A stretch of DNA of 44,586 nt from Nocardiopsis sp. MG754419 (GTDB taxonomy: Bacteria; Actinomycetota; Actinomycetes; Streptosporangiales; Streptosporangiaceae), in NCBI RefSeq assembly GCF_018207095.1, contig NZ_QOCZ01000031.1:1-44586 (forward strand), written 5' to 3'. A program made the position numbers and the translations under genes. Positions 17,301-24,840 of the stretch are shown here, one piece after another; the first letter of the stretch is position 1, and each line of letters begins with the position of its first letter. The notes below the pieces were generated by a model. That model did no database searches, had not been told where the DNA came from, and was given only the letters and a program-made list of their open reading frames with translations.

Positions 17301-17752
17301 CTCCCGGCGTGGGCCTGGCCCGTCTCAGCGCGCTGAGCGCGCGCGTGGACGAGGAGAACGCGCGAGGCGAACTGGACACGGCCGTGGAGACGACGCTGCG
17401 ACAGGTCGACCTGCGCGACGACTCCCTGTGCCACGGTTCGCTCGGCAATTTGGACTTTCTGACCGCCTCCGCCGTCGCACTCGGTCGCACGGACCTCCGC
17501 GAGCAGGTGCTCCGGTTCGCGTCCGGCCTGCTCAGCGACGCCGACGAGGACGGTTGGAAGTGCGGTATTCCCGGTGCTGTGGAAACGCCGGGGCTCATGA
17601 CTGGACTCTCGGGGATCTGTCTCGGTCTCCTGCGTGTGGCCTCACCCGACCGTGTGCCTTCCGTGCTCACACTCGCACCTCCCGGGCCGGTCGCGCGCGA
17701 GGTTCCGGCGACCCCGAGATCCGAGAGCGGGACGACGATCGTCGTCCCGTGA
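14375..17752 (+). CDS. lanM1: Class II lanthipeptide synthetase LanM (first copy)
   Basis: A 1125-residue bifunctional enzyme that phosphorylates and eliminates Ser/Thr of a precursor peptide, then closes thioether rings. The dehydratase domain (DUF4135) carries GDRHAGGR (Asp294, His296), IYKPR (Lys316), VDFHFEN (Asp391, His393, Asn396), VDLETLFH (Asp408) and FIARPTATY, the same residues that act in CylM. The LanC-like cyclase starts near residue 690 and has FSHGASGVA, WCHGAPGVGLA (Cys973) and LCHGSLGNL (Cys1019, His1020) as zinc ligands. GTG 14375 is chosen for CCGAGGAG just upstream; longer frames contain no homology. Its likely substrate, lanA1, begins 31 bases after the stop. Both active sites look complete. 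Confidence 0.96.
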   Translation: MSRTNQRDAEHVQGAPPPSGGASPWWSALTLEERGAGPEAPLRSGAPDSGGGSASERALRKYDKWRAQWPFKEDEGLLAERLKPLGLTPGALPRLIDETARDLRDRSDRTPWWVAELTERLSSADQARPAAKSSPADTEPHGFLIPAAPLLRHGLERLREGMAALAPDFPLRIDIEAVESSLLESLHRELVQIIARTAVLELNVARLEGRLTSGSPEERYEEFVGQLARPERMREFWSEYPVLARITAERVDQWVRHNLALLADLAQDWPAIRERLRVPEGTRTLTEASLGLGDRHAGGRSVSSLRFDSGFRLIYKPRPLSVDAHFQELLEWTNDNGQPTPFRVLDVVDAGDHGWVEFVEGAPCESAEELRDFYRRQGGLLALLHMLHAVDFHFENLIASGPHPVLVDLETLFHPNHWMLGTGNAAPANVAMGDSVTQTGLLPRRKYFAGDDQDAGTETSGLGGPSGQLTPYAMPYWEDYGSDEMRLDRKRQVIEDPGANRPTLSGGRVSAVDHVEDIVEGFDSTYRLLWRHRDALLAPGGRVSNFSEDRVRFIARPTATYALSLVESYHPDVLRDALDRDRLLDHLWIPRDRDPVRSALCTSERRDLEHNDVPLFHMRPSQRHVWDSAERIHPDLLDRPIMESVRERFQEMGEASLAHQLWFIRASFTTLSDDATPETSRRLHAERPATERELVSTASAIGDRLAQLALGDDDTVDWVSVNLVNQRSWTLGPAGNDLYFGQWGVALALGYLGSLTGERRHSDLARRVVDHMTQHVLGDGDHDAHDHGSVLAENIGAFHAGPAAIYVLSHLGVLWDDPKLLARAGEVARIVVPGIDTDDRHDILGGSAGLLCVLLSLYQTTGDQDVLRHAMRCGDRLIDQATPMPDGLAWHTPRFGPAPLAGFSHGASGVAHALLKLFEATGRPEYAETAERAMAYERGLFSPWLGNWPDLREAQQPEEVLAQDGPPFMIAWCHGAPGVGLARLSALSARVDEENARGELDTAVETTLRQVDLRDDSLCHGSLGNLDFLTASAVALGRTDLREQVLRFASGLLSDADEDGWKCGIPGAVETPGLMTGLSGICLGLLRVASPDRVPSVLTLAPPGPVAREVPATPRSESGTTIVVP

Positions 17753-17783
17753 ACCCCCACAGAGACGAGAGGAAGAGGCTCAG

Positions 17784-18005
17784 ATGACGAAGATCGACAT
17801 CATCCGTGCTTGGAAAGACCCGGAGTACAGGGACGGACTGACCAGTGCCCCCGCGCACCCGGCGGGCGTCATCGAGTTGCCCGACGAGGCGCTCAACGAG
17901 TCCGGCGGCGCGCAGGTCATGGAGACGGAGACCGGTTGGTCCTTCGGCTGCTGTGACTCCGTGACCCTGGACCCGGTCAGCGGCGCCTGCTTCTGGTACT
18001 GCTGA
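17784..18005 (+). CDS. lanA1: Lanthipeptide precursor LanA1
   Basis: A 73-residue precursor. The leader (1-42) has the mersacidin/lichenicidin-type signature: IIRAWKDPEYRDGL, HPAGVIELPDEAL, ending ESGG, a double-glycine site for C39 peptidases. The 31-residue core (43-73) has Cys at core positions 14, 15, 27 and 31, and Ser/Thr at 6, 8, 11, 17, 19 and 24, so up to four rings could form and at least two residues would remain dehydrated. The neighbouring cysteines 14-15 and the aromatic tail FWYC are unusual. It follows lanM1 by 31 bases (GAGAGGAAGAGG before ATG) and so shares its transcript. Confidence 0.92.
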   Translation: MTKIDIIRAWKDPEYRDGLTSAPAHPAGVIELPDEALNESGGAQVMETETGWSFGCCDSVTLDPVSGACFWYC

Positions 18006-18125
18006 TCCACCGACTCCCTTCCATCGATCGTGACGTCACCCCTCTTGCCCGGCCCCGCGCGTGAGTGACGGCACAGGCCCAATGCCTTGACAGCGGAGGG
18101 TCCCCCAAGCCCAGGGTGACCCTCC

Positions 18126-18162
18126 GAGCGGGTGGCCGCGACCGTGTCGCGGCCACCCGCTC
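18126..18162. terminator. Perfect hairpin terminator between lanA1 and the glycosyltransferase
   Basis: GAGCGGGTGGCCGCGAC (18126-18142), loop CGT, and its exact complement (18146-18162): 17 paired bases. It lies 120 bases after lanA1 and about 95 before the convergent glycosyltransferase stop, and probably ends both transcripts. The rest of 18006-18256 holds nothing else I recognise. Confidence 0.85.
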
Positions 18163-18256
18163 TTCGAGTTCGGGGGCCGAACCCCGTACGCGCCGGACTG
18201 GACGCCCAATGGCGGCAAGGGGTGGACGTCGACCGGGGCGTCCCGGCGGGAACCGC

Positions 18257-19531
18257 TCAACCGACGCGTTCGCGCACACGCCGTTCGAGCTCGCGCACCA
18301 CCTCGCTCGGGGCGGGCATCTCCGTGACGTCGCGCCGCAGCTGGTCCGCGCCCTTCGCGTACGCCGGATCCTCGAGAACCCGGCGCACAGCGTCGCGCAC
18401 ACCGTTGACCAGTTCCTCCTGCGGTTCGACGGAGACCCCCGCGCCCGCTGCCTCGAGTCGTGCGGCCCGGGCCAGGGTGTCGTAGATCTCCGGGTGGACC
18501 ACCTGCGGCACCCCGGCCGCCATGGCCGTGCAGAAGGTGCCCATGCCCCCGTGGTGTACGACGGCCGAACAGGTCGGCAGTAGGGAGCTGAACGGGACGA
18601 AGTCGACCAGGCGCACGTTGTCCGGGACGCGCGTGATCGCCCCTCGCCGTTCGTCCCCGTGGAAGGTCGCCACGATCTCCGCGTCGATGTCACCGAGTGC
18701 CTCGACGAGTCCCGGGACGTCGACGAGGTCGACGCCCAGGCGTTCGCGGACCGAGGCGCCGAGCGTGACGCAGACCCGGGGCCGCTCGGGCGGGTGCCGC
18801 AGCCACTCGGGCACGTCGGCGGCTCCGTTGAACGGCACGAACCGCATGGGCACCCTCTCGATGTCCAGGTCGTACCGGAAATGCTCCGGGAGCTGGTCCA
18901 CCGTGAAGGAGCCGGTCACCAGGTCCTCGTGGAAGTCGACGCCGAACCGGGCCGCGCGTTGGGCCACCCATGCGCCGAGGGCGTCGGGACGGTCCTCGGC
19001 GGGCTTGTGGGCCAACAGCTCCAGGTACCGCCGCCTGAACCTTCCCTTGAAGTCCATGGCCCACGTCAGGCGTCCGTGCGCGGCGCCGCAGGCCTCCGCG
19101 GCGATCGCCCCGGCGATGGACGAGGACTCCCACAGGACCAGGTCGGGCCGCCAGCGCTCGCAGTGCTCCACGAGACGGTGCAGGATCGGATCGTTGATGA
19201 GCCTGAACTCGAACCCGACCATCGAGTCGTAGTGGCCCTTGAGGTAGTCCCAGGTGAGCTCCTCGTCCGGGGCGTCACCCTTGAGGTAGAGCTGGGGTCC
19301 GTCGGAGCGCTGTCTGGCCTCCATCAGGTGCGGGCGGCGGTTGTAGTAGTCCCACAGGACGTGATCCCGCCCGACCGGGACGGCCGTCAGACCGGCCGCC
19401 CGCACGAACTCCGCCGATTCGGGGTGCCCCGCCACCTGGACCTCGTGTCCGGCGGCGATGAAGGCCCACGCGAGCGGGGTGATGAGCTTGACGTTGCTGT
19501 TCTCCGGATAGGTGACGAAAAGGACTCGCAC
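18257..19531 (-). CDS. Macrolide-type glycosyltransferase (EryCIII/DesVII-like GT1)
   Basis: A 424-residue GT-B enzyme of the family that moves TDP-deoxysugars onto polyketide aglycones. It opens with RVLFVTYPENSNVKLITPLA and a GHEVQVAGHPE block. The C-terminal nucleotide-sugar domain has VCVTLGASVRERL, VRLVDFVPFSSLLPTCSAVV, and HHGGMGTFCTAMAAGVPQVV. Length and motifs are complete. Close relatives often need a P450-like activator (DesVIII); none is visible in this window. GTG 19531 is the likely start, 39 bases after the upstream oxidoreductase stop; GGAAGG lies rather far upstream. It is the last gene of a four-gene leftward operon. A glycosyltransferase of this type in a lantibiotic cluster is unusual. 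Confidence 0.9.
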   Translation of the reverse strand: MRVLFVTYPENSNVKLITPLAWAFIAAGHEVQVAGHPESAEFVRAAGLTAVPVGRDHVLWDYYNRRPHLMEARQRSDGPQLYLKGDAPDEELTWDYLKGHYDSMVGFEFRLINDPILHRLVEHCERWRPDLVLWESSSIAGAIAAEACGAAHGRLTWAMDFKGRFRRRYLELLAHKPAEDRPDALGAWVAQRAARFGVDFHEDLVTGSFTVDQLPEHFRYDLDIERVPMRFVPFNGAADVPEWLRHPPERPRVCVTLGASVRERLGVDLVDVPGLVEALGDIDAEIVATFHGDERRGAITRVPDNVRLVDFVPFSSLLPTCSAVVHHGGMGTFCTAMAAGVPQVVHPEIYDTLARAARLEAAGAGVSVEPQEELVNGVRDAVRRVLEDPAYAKGADQLRRDVTEMPAPSEVVRELERRVRERVG

Positions 19532-19570
19532 GGGTTCTCAGACCTTCCAGACGGGGGACGCGCGCCCGAT

Positions 19571-20824
19571 TCACCCCAGTCCCGGGTGGGCGCTGAGGAT
19601 GTGTTCGGTGAGGTCGTGGCTGGTGCCGCCCTTGAAGTAGGCCATGTGCTCGGCCAGCACGACGTCGAGTTCCTTTTCCAGGTGGACGGCGAGTTGGAAC
19701 CCCGCGAAGGGGTCCATGAAGTCCAGCGGGAGCGGGTCGGGCTCGTGTTCGTCGAGCCCGACGATCATGTCCTTCATCGCCAGGCAGTGCCGCCGTACGA
19801 GGGCGTGCAGTCGCCTCTTCCCCAACGGGCTCGGGCCCCAGTGCTCCGCCAGGGCTCCGACCACGTCCTCGACGTCCCGCAGCGCGGCGTCGGTTCCCTC
19901 GGACAGCAGGACACCGCACGGGTTGAGGACGATCTCGTCCACCCCTGCCTCGTAGTAGCGCGCGATCTCCCGCGCGATCTCCTTCGGCGTTCCGGTGGCG
20001 AACACGTCGAAGTTGACCAGTGCCCGCGCACCGGAGACGGGGTCGGCCGGATCGATCGCCAGCCCCGCTGACCGGAGCATGGCCGCGTAGTGCGGCTGAG
20101 ACAGGTGCAGTCCCGCGCCCCGGTAGGCGATCTCGTAGGGGTCCCGGCCCTCGCGTGCCACCGCGAAGTGCTTGACGGTGACCAGGCGCGGGCGCTCCGG
20201 GCGTCCGGCCCGCTCCGCACCCTGGTCGAGGGCGGGGACGATGGTCTCCTGAAGGTAGTTCGACGGGGTCATCCAAGTGATGGCGCTGTCGGCCACCTCA
20301 CCGGCGACCTGTGCCATTGCCTTCCTGAGCACTCCCGCGCCCACCTCGACCGGGGGATGCTCCATCTTCTGCAAGGCCGTGGGGCCCATCGAGAGGTAGC
20401 GCCCGTCCACGGACACCCTCTCGCCGTCGAGCAGGCCGCGGACCGCGCCGAGGTACTCGCGGATCGCCGTCAGCGGACTCGCGTACGGCTCGCCCCGCGA
20501 CATGGCCACGAACTCGGGCGCGCCCAGTCCGTACCCGGCGACGTAGGGACGTCCGGTCAGGACCGCCGCGCCCCTGGCCTGGAGGGCCGCTTCCAGAGGG
20601 CTCCGCAGCGGGGTCAGTGTGACCGAGGTCCCGCCGTGGACCCCGTGGCCGGCGGCGGCCAGGGACACGTGGATCTGGTGCGGGTCCAGCGCGAGGGTCT
20701 GCCCCAGCCACAGGCGGCGCAGGCCCAGCTTCCGCACGCTGGCGGCGAAAGTGAGCGGCTCCTCCAGTGATGGCGCGCTCGTGGGGAGGATGAGGGATAC
20801 TCCCCGGTCCCGGATCGTCGTCAA
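19571..20824 (-). CDS. Luciferase-like flavin/F420-dependent oxidoreductase
   Basis: About 417 residues with the TIM-barrel LLM fold: LTFAASVRKLGLRRLWLGQ, HVSLAAAGHGVHGGTSVTLT, GLGAPEFVAMSRG, TAIREYLGAVRGLLDGE, and EVADSAITWMTPSNYL. The N-terminus is read from TTG 20824, which overlaps the SARP stop (TTGA), so the two are translationally coupled. Family members use FMNH2 or F420H2. In lanthipeptide clusters such proteins (LanJ-C, e.g. LxmJ of lexapeptide) reduce dehydroalanine to D-alanine, so a similar role here is plausible but not shown. The extra ~70 C-terminal residues (DPFAGFQLAVHLEKELDVVL, then FKGGTSHDLTEHI) exceed the usual ~340. Confidence 0.85.
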   Translation of the reverse strand: MTTIRDRGVSLILPTSAPSLEEPLTFAASVRKLGLRRLWLGQTLALDPHQIHVSLAAAGHGVHGGTSVTLTPLRSPLEAALQARGAAVLTGRPYVAGYGLGAPEFVAMSRGEPYASPLTAIREYLGAVRGLLDGERVSVDGRYLSMGPTALQKMEHPPVEVGAGVLRKAMAQVAGEVADSAITWMTPSNYLQETIVPALDQGAERAGRPERPRLVTVKHFAVAREGRDPYEIAYRGAGLHLSQPHYAAMLRSAGLAIDPADPVSGARALVNFDVFATGTPKEIAREIARYYEAGVDEIVLNPCGVLLSEGTDAALRDVEDVVGALAEHWGPSPLGKRRLHALVRRHCLAMKDMIVGLDEHEPDPLPLDFMDPFAGFQLAVHLEKELDVVLAEHMAYFKGGTSHDLTEHILSAHPGLG

Positions 20825-21636
20825 TTCCCCGTCTCCGTCCTGGACATCGCCGCCACCGGGAACTGCGGCACGGGCTCCGAGCGCAGGATCGCCTCGTAGA
20901 TCTGCTGGAGATTGCCCCCCGGCCCGGTACCGGTCTCCTCGGCCAACCGCGTCCGCAGTCCGTGGAAGACCGCGAGGGCCTCGGCCTGCCGGTTGCATTC
21001 GTACAAGGCGGTCATCAGCAGTTCGGCCATGGGCTCACTGAGCGGGTTCAGCTCGACGTACTGCCGCAGTTCCGGGATCACGTCGCGGTGGCGGCCCAGC
21101 AGGAAGTCGAGTTCGATGCGCCGCTCGATCGCCATCAGCCGCTGCTCGACCAGGTTCAGGCGCATGGACTGCGCCAGGGGGCCGACCAGGCCCACGAGCG
21201 GCTCCTCCCCCCACATTCCCAGCGCCTCGCTGACGAGTTTGTGCGCCAGCTCGAGCTCACCCGACGCCTTGGCCTCCTGGCTCCGGCGGATCAGGCTGTT
21301 GCACCTGTTGCGGTCGAGGGAGTCGGGGTCGATCTGAAGGACGTACCCCTCCCTTTTCCGAGCGATGGGCAGTCCGACCCAGTCGGGCTCCCCGCAGGGC
21401 GCCAGTTTGCGCAGTCGATAGACGTAGGGCGGAATGATGCGGCTTCCGCTCTTGGGAGGGTCGTCTCCCCACACCTCCCGCAGCAGGCGGTCCACCGAAA
21501 CCGTCTGGTTATAACTGCGTAGCAGGGAAAGCATCACGGATTGTTGCCGAAGGGGTCCCAGGGGCAGTTGAGAGGACCCGACTTGAACGCGGAAGGCACC
21601 AAGGATTGAGAAGTACAGCTCGCCTTCTCCAGTCAC
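20821..21636 (-). CDS. SARP-family transcriptional activator
   Basis: A 271-residue Streptomyces antibiotic regulatory protein. It has an N-terminal OmpR-type winged helix (FSILGAFRVQ, LPLGPLRQQSVMLSLL, VDRLLREVWGDDPP, PPYVYRLRK) and a bacterial transcriptional activation domain (LDRNRCNSLIRRSQEAKASG, EEPLVGL, LVEQRLMAIERRIELDFLLG, LNPLSEPMAELLMTALY). There is no NB-ARC ATPase extension, so it is of the small ActII-4/RedD size. The GTG start overlaps the ABC transporter stop (GTGA). Its expected targets, heptamers spaced 11 bp, are found before lanM1, lanT and lanA2, so it is probably the pathway activator. Confidence 0.93.
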   Translation of the reverse strand: MTGEGELYFSILGAFRVQVGSSQLPLGPLRQQSVMLSLLRSYNQTVSVDRLLREVWGDDPPKSGSRIIPPYVYRLRKLAPCGEPDWVGLPIARKREGYVLQIDPDSLDRNRCNSLIRRSQEAKASGELELAHKLVSEALGMWGEEPLVGLVGPLAQSMRLNLVEQRLMAIERRIELDFLLGRHRDVIPELRQYVELNPLSEPMAELLMTALYECNRQAEALAVFHGLRTRLAEETGTGPGGNLQQIYEAILRSEPVPQFPVAAMSRTETGN

Positions 21637-23513
21637 TCCACACTCCGATCCAATCCCATTGTGGACAGGGAACCCATTTGATATTTCACCTTGGGTGGTG
21701 AATCATCCTCAGCGGGTTCCGGGTCTCCAATGTTCATGATCTGCCGATTCACCAGATCGCGGTACTGGTGGTTTGATGCCACCAGCTCACGGTGAGTTCC
21801 CCTCCCGATGACCCGTCCCTCCTCCAGAATCAGGATCTGGTCCGCGTGTATCACCGTGGACAGGCGGTGGGCGACCACGATGAGGGTGCGGCGCTCCGCG
21901 GCCGTGAAGACCGCCTGACGCATCGCGGCCTCGTTGGCCGCGTCCAGCTGGCTCGTGGGCTCGTCCAGGATGAGCACGGGCGCGTCGGCGAGCAGGCCTC
22001 GGGCGATCGCCAGCCTCTGGCGCTGGCCGCCGGACAGGCGTACGCCGTCGTCCCCCACCTCCGCATCCAAGCCGTCCGGCGTGCGCTGGAGGATCTCACT
22101 GAGGTTCACGTCCTCCAGAACTTCGAGCAGGCGCGCGTCCGTGGCGCCGGGCGCCGCGACGAGCAGGTTCTCCCTGATGGTTCCGGACATGACCGGAGCC
22201 TCCTGCTCGACGTAGGCGAACTTCTCCCGGACCTGGGCGTGCGTGAGGTCTCCGATGTCGGTCGAGTCGACCCTGATACTGCCGGAGTCGGGGTCGTAGA
22301 AGCGTTCCACCAGGGCCAGGATCGTGGACTTGCCCGCTCCGGACGGCCCCACGAGCGCGGTCAGGGTCCCCTTCTCCACGGTGAAGCTCACCTCGTTCAG
22401 AACCGGACCGTCGCCGTAGTCGAACGTCACCGCGTCGAATTCGAGCGCCGCCGAGGAGGGCGTCCGATCCGGCCCGGGTGCGGGGGGCGTCTTTGATCGA
22501 ACCGCCGTGCCGCCCTCGGGCGGGATGCGGAGGATCTCTCGGATGCGGTCCCACGCGCCGAGTCCGGCCATGATCTGCGTGTAGGCCCCGATCGCCTGCA
22601 CCAGCGGGTTCACCAGCAGGAACAGGTAGAGGACGAACGCCACGAGGTCACTCACGGAGATCGCGCCGGAAGCGACCCGGGCGCCGCCGACCCCGAGGAC
22701 CAGGAGGAAGGCGGTCTGGGTGCCGAGCGCGCTCAGGGGCGCGATGAGCGCCCGCCACCGGGCCAGCCGGAGCCCCGCCTCGTAGGCGCGGAGCGTACGC
22801 TGCCCGACCTCCGCGGTCTCCCGGGCCTCCGCCCGGGCCGCCCGAATCGTGCGCACGGCGGAGAACGCGCGCTCGACCGACGCGGTGATCTCACCGACAC
22901 GGGCCTGGGCCTGCTCGGAGAGGGGGCGCATCTTTCGCGCGGCCAGGACCGCGGTCGACAGCCCGAACGCGAGACCGACCAACGTGGCCAGGAACAGCGT
23001 GGGGTCGACCAGGAGCATGGCCGTGGCCGCTCCCAGGGCCATCAGCGCCCCCGCCACGAGCTCGAAGACACCCGAGGTCACGAGCGCGCGCAACATGCTC
23101 GTGTCGGCACTGACCCGGGAGAGCAGGTCGCCGGTCCGACGCCGGTCGAACTCCGCGATGGGCAGGTGCATCAGTCGGTGGGTCAGGGCGTCGCGCAGCC
23201 GACGGACGACGGACTCGCCGGTCCGTTGCAGCAGGTAGTCACGTACCCCGTTGCCGATCGACGCGCTCAGCAGCACGATGACCAGGACCGTGACCAGGAG
23301 ACCCACCGGCCTCGATTCGGTGATCGCGTCGATGACCCCGGAGACCAGGAGCGGCTGCGCCAGGGAGAGTCCGGTCGCGACCAGGGACAGCGAGCCCGCC
23401 GCCACGAGTACCCCGGTGTGGCCTTTCAGGTAGGAGAGTAGGTGACTCACCCGCGAGCCGTCGGCGTCCCCGCCCTCCGGTACACCTCTTTCCGCTGAAT
23501 TTTCTGAGTACAT
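21633..23513 (-). CDS. ABC exporter, fused membrane and ATPase domains, no peptidase domain
   Basis: A 626-residue type IV (MsbA/LmrA-like) half transporter. Six membrane segments (about 35-300) are followed by an ATPase domain: Walker A VGPSGAGKSTILALVERFYD, Q-loop YVEQEAPVMSGTIRENLL, signature LSGGQRQRLAIARG, Walker B LILDEPTS, and switch His in VVAHRLS. It lacks a C39 domain, so it cannot remove leaders itself. It may export a tailored product or confer self-resistance. ATG 23513 is chosen because AGGTGATC precedes it; longer versions are not supported. First gene of the leftward operon. Confidence 0.92.
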   Translation of the reverse strand: MYSENSAERGVPEGGDADGSRVSHLLSYLKGHTGVLVAAGSLSLVATGLSLAQPLLVSGVIDAITESRPVGLLVTVLVIVLLSASIGNGVRDYLLQRTGESVVRRLRDALTHRLMHLPIAEFDRRRTGDLLSRVSADTSMLRALVTSGVFELVAGALMALGAATAMLLVDPTLFLATLVGLAFGLSTAVLAARKMRPLSEQAQARVGEITASVERAFSAVRTIRAARAEARETAEVGQRTLRAYEAGLRLARWRALIAPLSALGTQTAFLLVLGVGGARVASGAISVSDLVAFVLYLFLLVNPLVQAIGAYTQIMAGLGAWDRIREILRIPPEGGTAVRSKTPPAPGPDRTPSSAALEFDAVTFDYGDGPVLNEVSFTVEKGTLTALVGPSGAGKSTILALVERFYDPDSGSIRVDSTDIGDLTHAQVREKFAYVEQEAPVMSGTIRENLLVAAPGATDARLLEVLEDVNLSEILQRTPDGLDAEVGDDGVRLSGGQRQRLAIARGLLADAPVLILDEPTSQLDAANEAAMRQAVFTAAERRTLIVVAHRLSTVIHADQILILEEGRVIGRGTHRELVASNHQYRDLVNRQIMNIGDPEPAEDDSPPKVKYQMGSLSTMGLDRSVE

Positions 23514-24840
23514 TCGTGGGGGATCACCTAACGCCTTATCAGGACAACGGTTTGCATGATTTATCAGGAATGCGGGCTTGCTCAAAACCACGGCAAACCT
23601 AGGACATCAAACCTCCTGGCACAACCCCTTATCGTGCCCCGACTCCTGTGTGCGCGGCACCTCCCCGATGTGGAAAATGGAATTCCGATGACCGCGGGAT
23701 GACTTTTCGCTGACCGGCCGGGCGGACCGCAGAGGCGTTCGGCTCTGACCCAGGTCCCCGCCTGCGCGAACCCAGGGATGGCCGACCGGCGCGGCGGTTG
23801 CGGCACCTCCGGATCGCCGGCGTGGAGAAGTGTCGCGCGCACTCGGCGGATCAACCGCATCCGGTTCCGGCTCTTCTGGGCGTACGGAGACGAGAGCGAG
23901 GTCTTCACGGCCGCCCGTGGCCGCAACCGGCCATCCTCGAAACCGTCGAACAGTGGACCCCGGACAACGGAATGACCGCGTGCCCCCGCGCCCGGAACGC
24001 GTGCCGGATGGACACACTCCGTGCACTTACTCTGCCGCGAGGAACGTCATCCCCCATGGCGCCCCTCCGTATGCGTGCTCTCCGGGCGCCGACCGTTCGC
24101 GATGATATGTCGACTCCCTCCCCTGCCTGGTGAGAGCTCCTTCCACATACGGGAGCAGCGATCATGCGATCATCGATCGCCGCCCCGGCGGAGAATCGTG
24201 CCGGCGGCGCCGAGACCACCGTTCGGGTGACCCTTCGCTGGTCACGCGATTTGGGCCTTCTCACCGTCGGTGATCGAGCGGGTAATGGGCGGCGTGGTTT
24301 TCTTCGCCCGCACCCCACCCGGAGCCTCTGCTTGCGTCCGCATTCGACCCGATAAAGACTGATTTTCGGGACGGGACTCCATTCGCAACGGGGGGTGGCG
24401 GATGGCGTGGCCTCCGGAGCGCCGTGCCGTCCGCGTGCCGACCGGGTGGGCGCCGCGGGGCATCCGTCCACCCGACGGGCCGCTCTCCATGTCGAGGATC
24501 ATGGCCTTGAACTGCGGATATATGGCCCTTCGAGGGCAGAGGCTGATCGCGGCCCGCGCTGAGTCGGCGCCCGCGTCCGGCCCGACCGCGGGCCGCGCGG
24601 GAAGGGCGGAGCAGCGGATCCGAGACCGGGGTCATCCCTGCTCAGACATGATGACGGGCCGCCGGGTGAGTGGCGGGGGTTCGCACGGGCGGACCTTTGG
24701 CGCAGCCGTCCGGAATAGCTTTTCTCGTCCGAGCGTATGGTCCAGTCGGGTCGCGGCCGTTATCGTGGTGCGGCGCGAGTCCGTGCTGTAGTAACTGCGG
24801 CTCCCGCATTTTTGTCGTCCGCCGGAGACGGAGGTATTTA
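23514..24840. other. 1.3-kb divergent intergenic region with direct repeats
   Basis: No gene is recognisable between the two divergent transport operons. Near the left edge the nine bases TTATCAGGA occur twice (23536-23544 and 23561-23569). On the minus strand, three GGTTTG/GGTTTT boxes follow in 23581-23620. On that strand TTGAGC and a TAAATC-type box could form the operon promoter, but the match is weak. On the plus strand no SARP-type series was found before the ATPase gene. The middle part (23700-24700) may be decayed coding DNA but gives no identifiable protein. Confidence 0.4.

Noticed and set aside
13736-17434. A 1232-codon open frame on the minus strand across lanM1
   Set aside because: It is exactly antisense to a LanM with all catalytic motifs. 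Its translation is low-complexity and matches no family; such frames arise from high GC at third positions.
23582-24500. Several open frames of 80-190 codons in the divergent intergenic region
   Set aside because: They overlap one another on both strands, lack ribosome binding sites, and give Arg/Pro-rich translations without recognisable domains.
24670-24840. N-terminal extension of the ABC ATPase gene to an earlier start
   Set aside because: The added residues are unrelated to ABC proteins, and GTG 24841 has its own good ribosome binding site.
24661-24840. Possible SARP site before the ABC-2 transporter genes (TAGCTT with weak upstream heptamers)
   Set aside because: The heptamers at the required 11-bp positions do not match the consensus seen at the three lan promoters.
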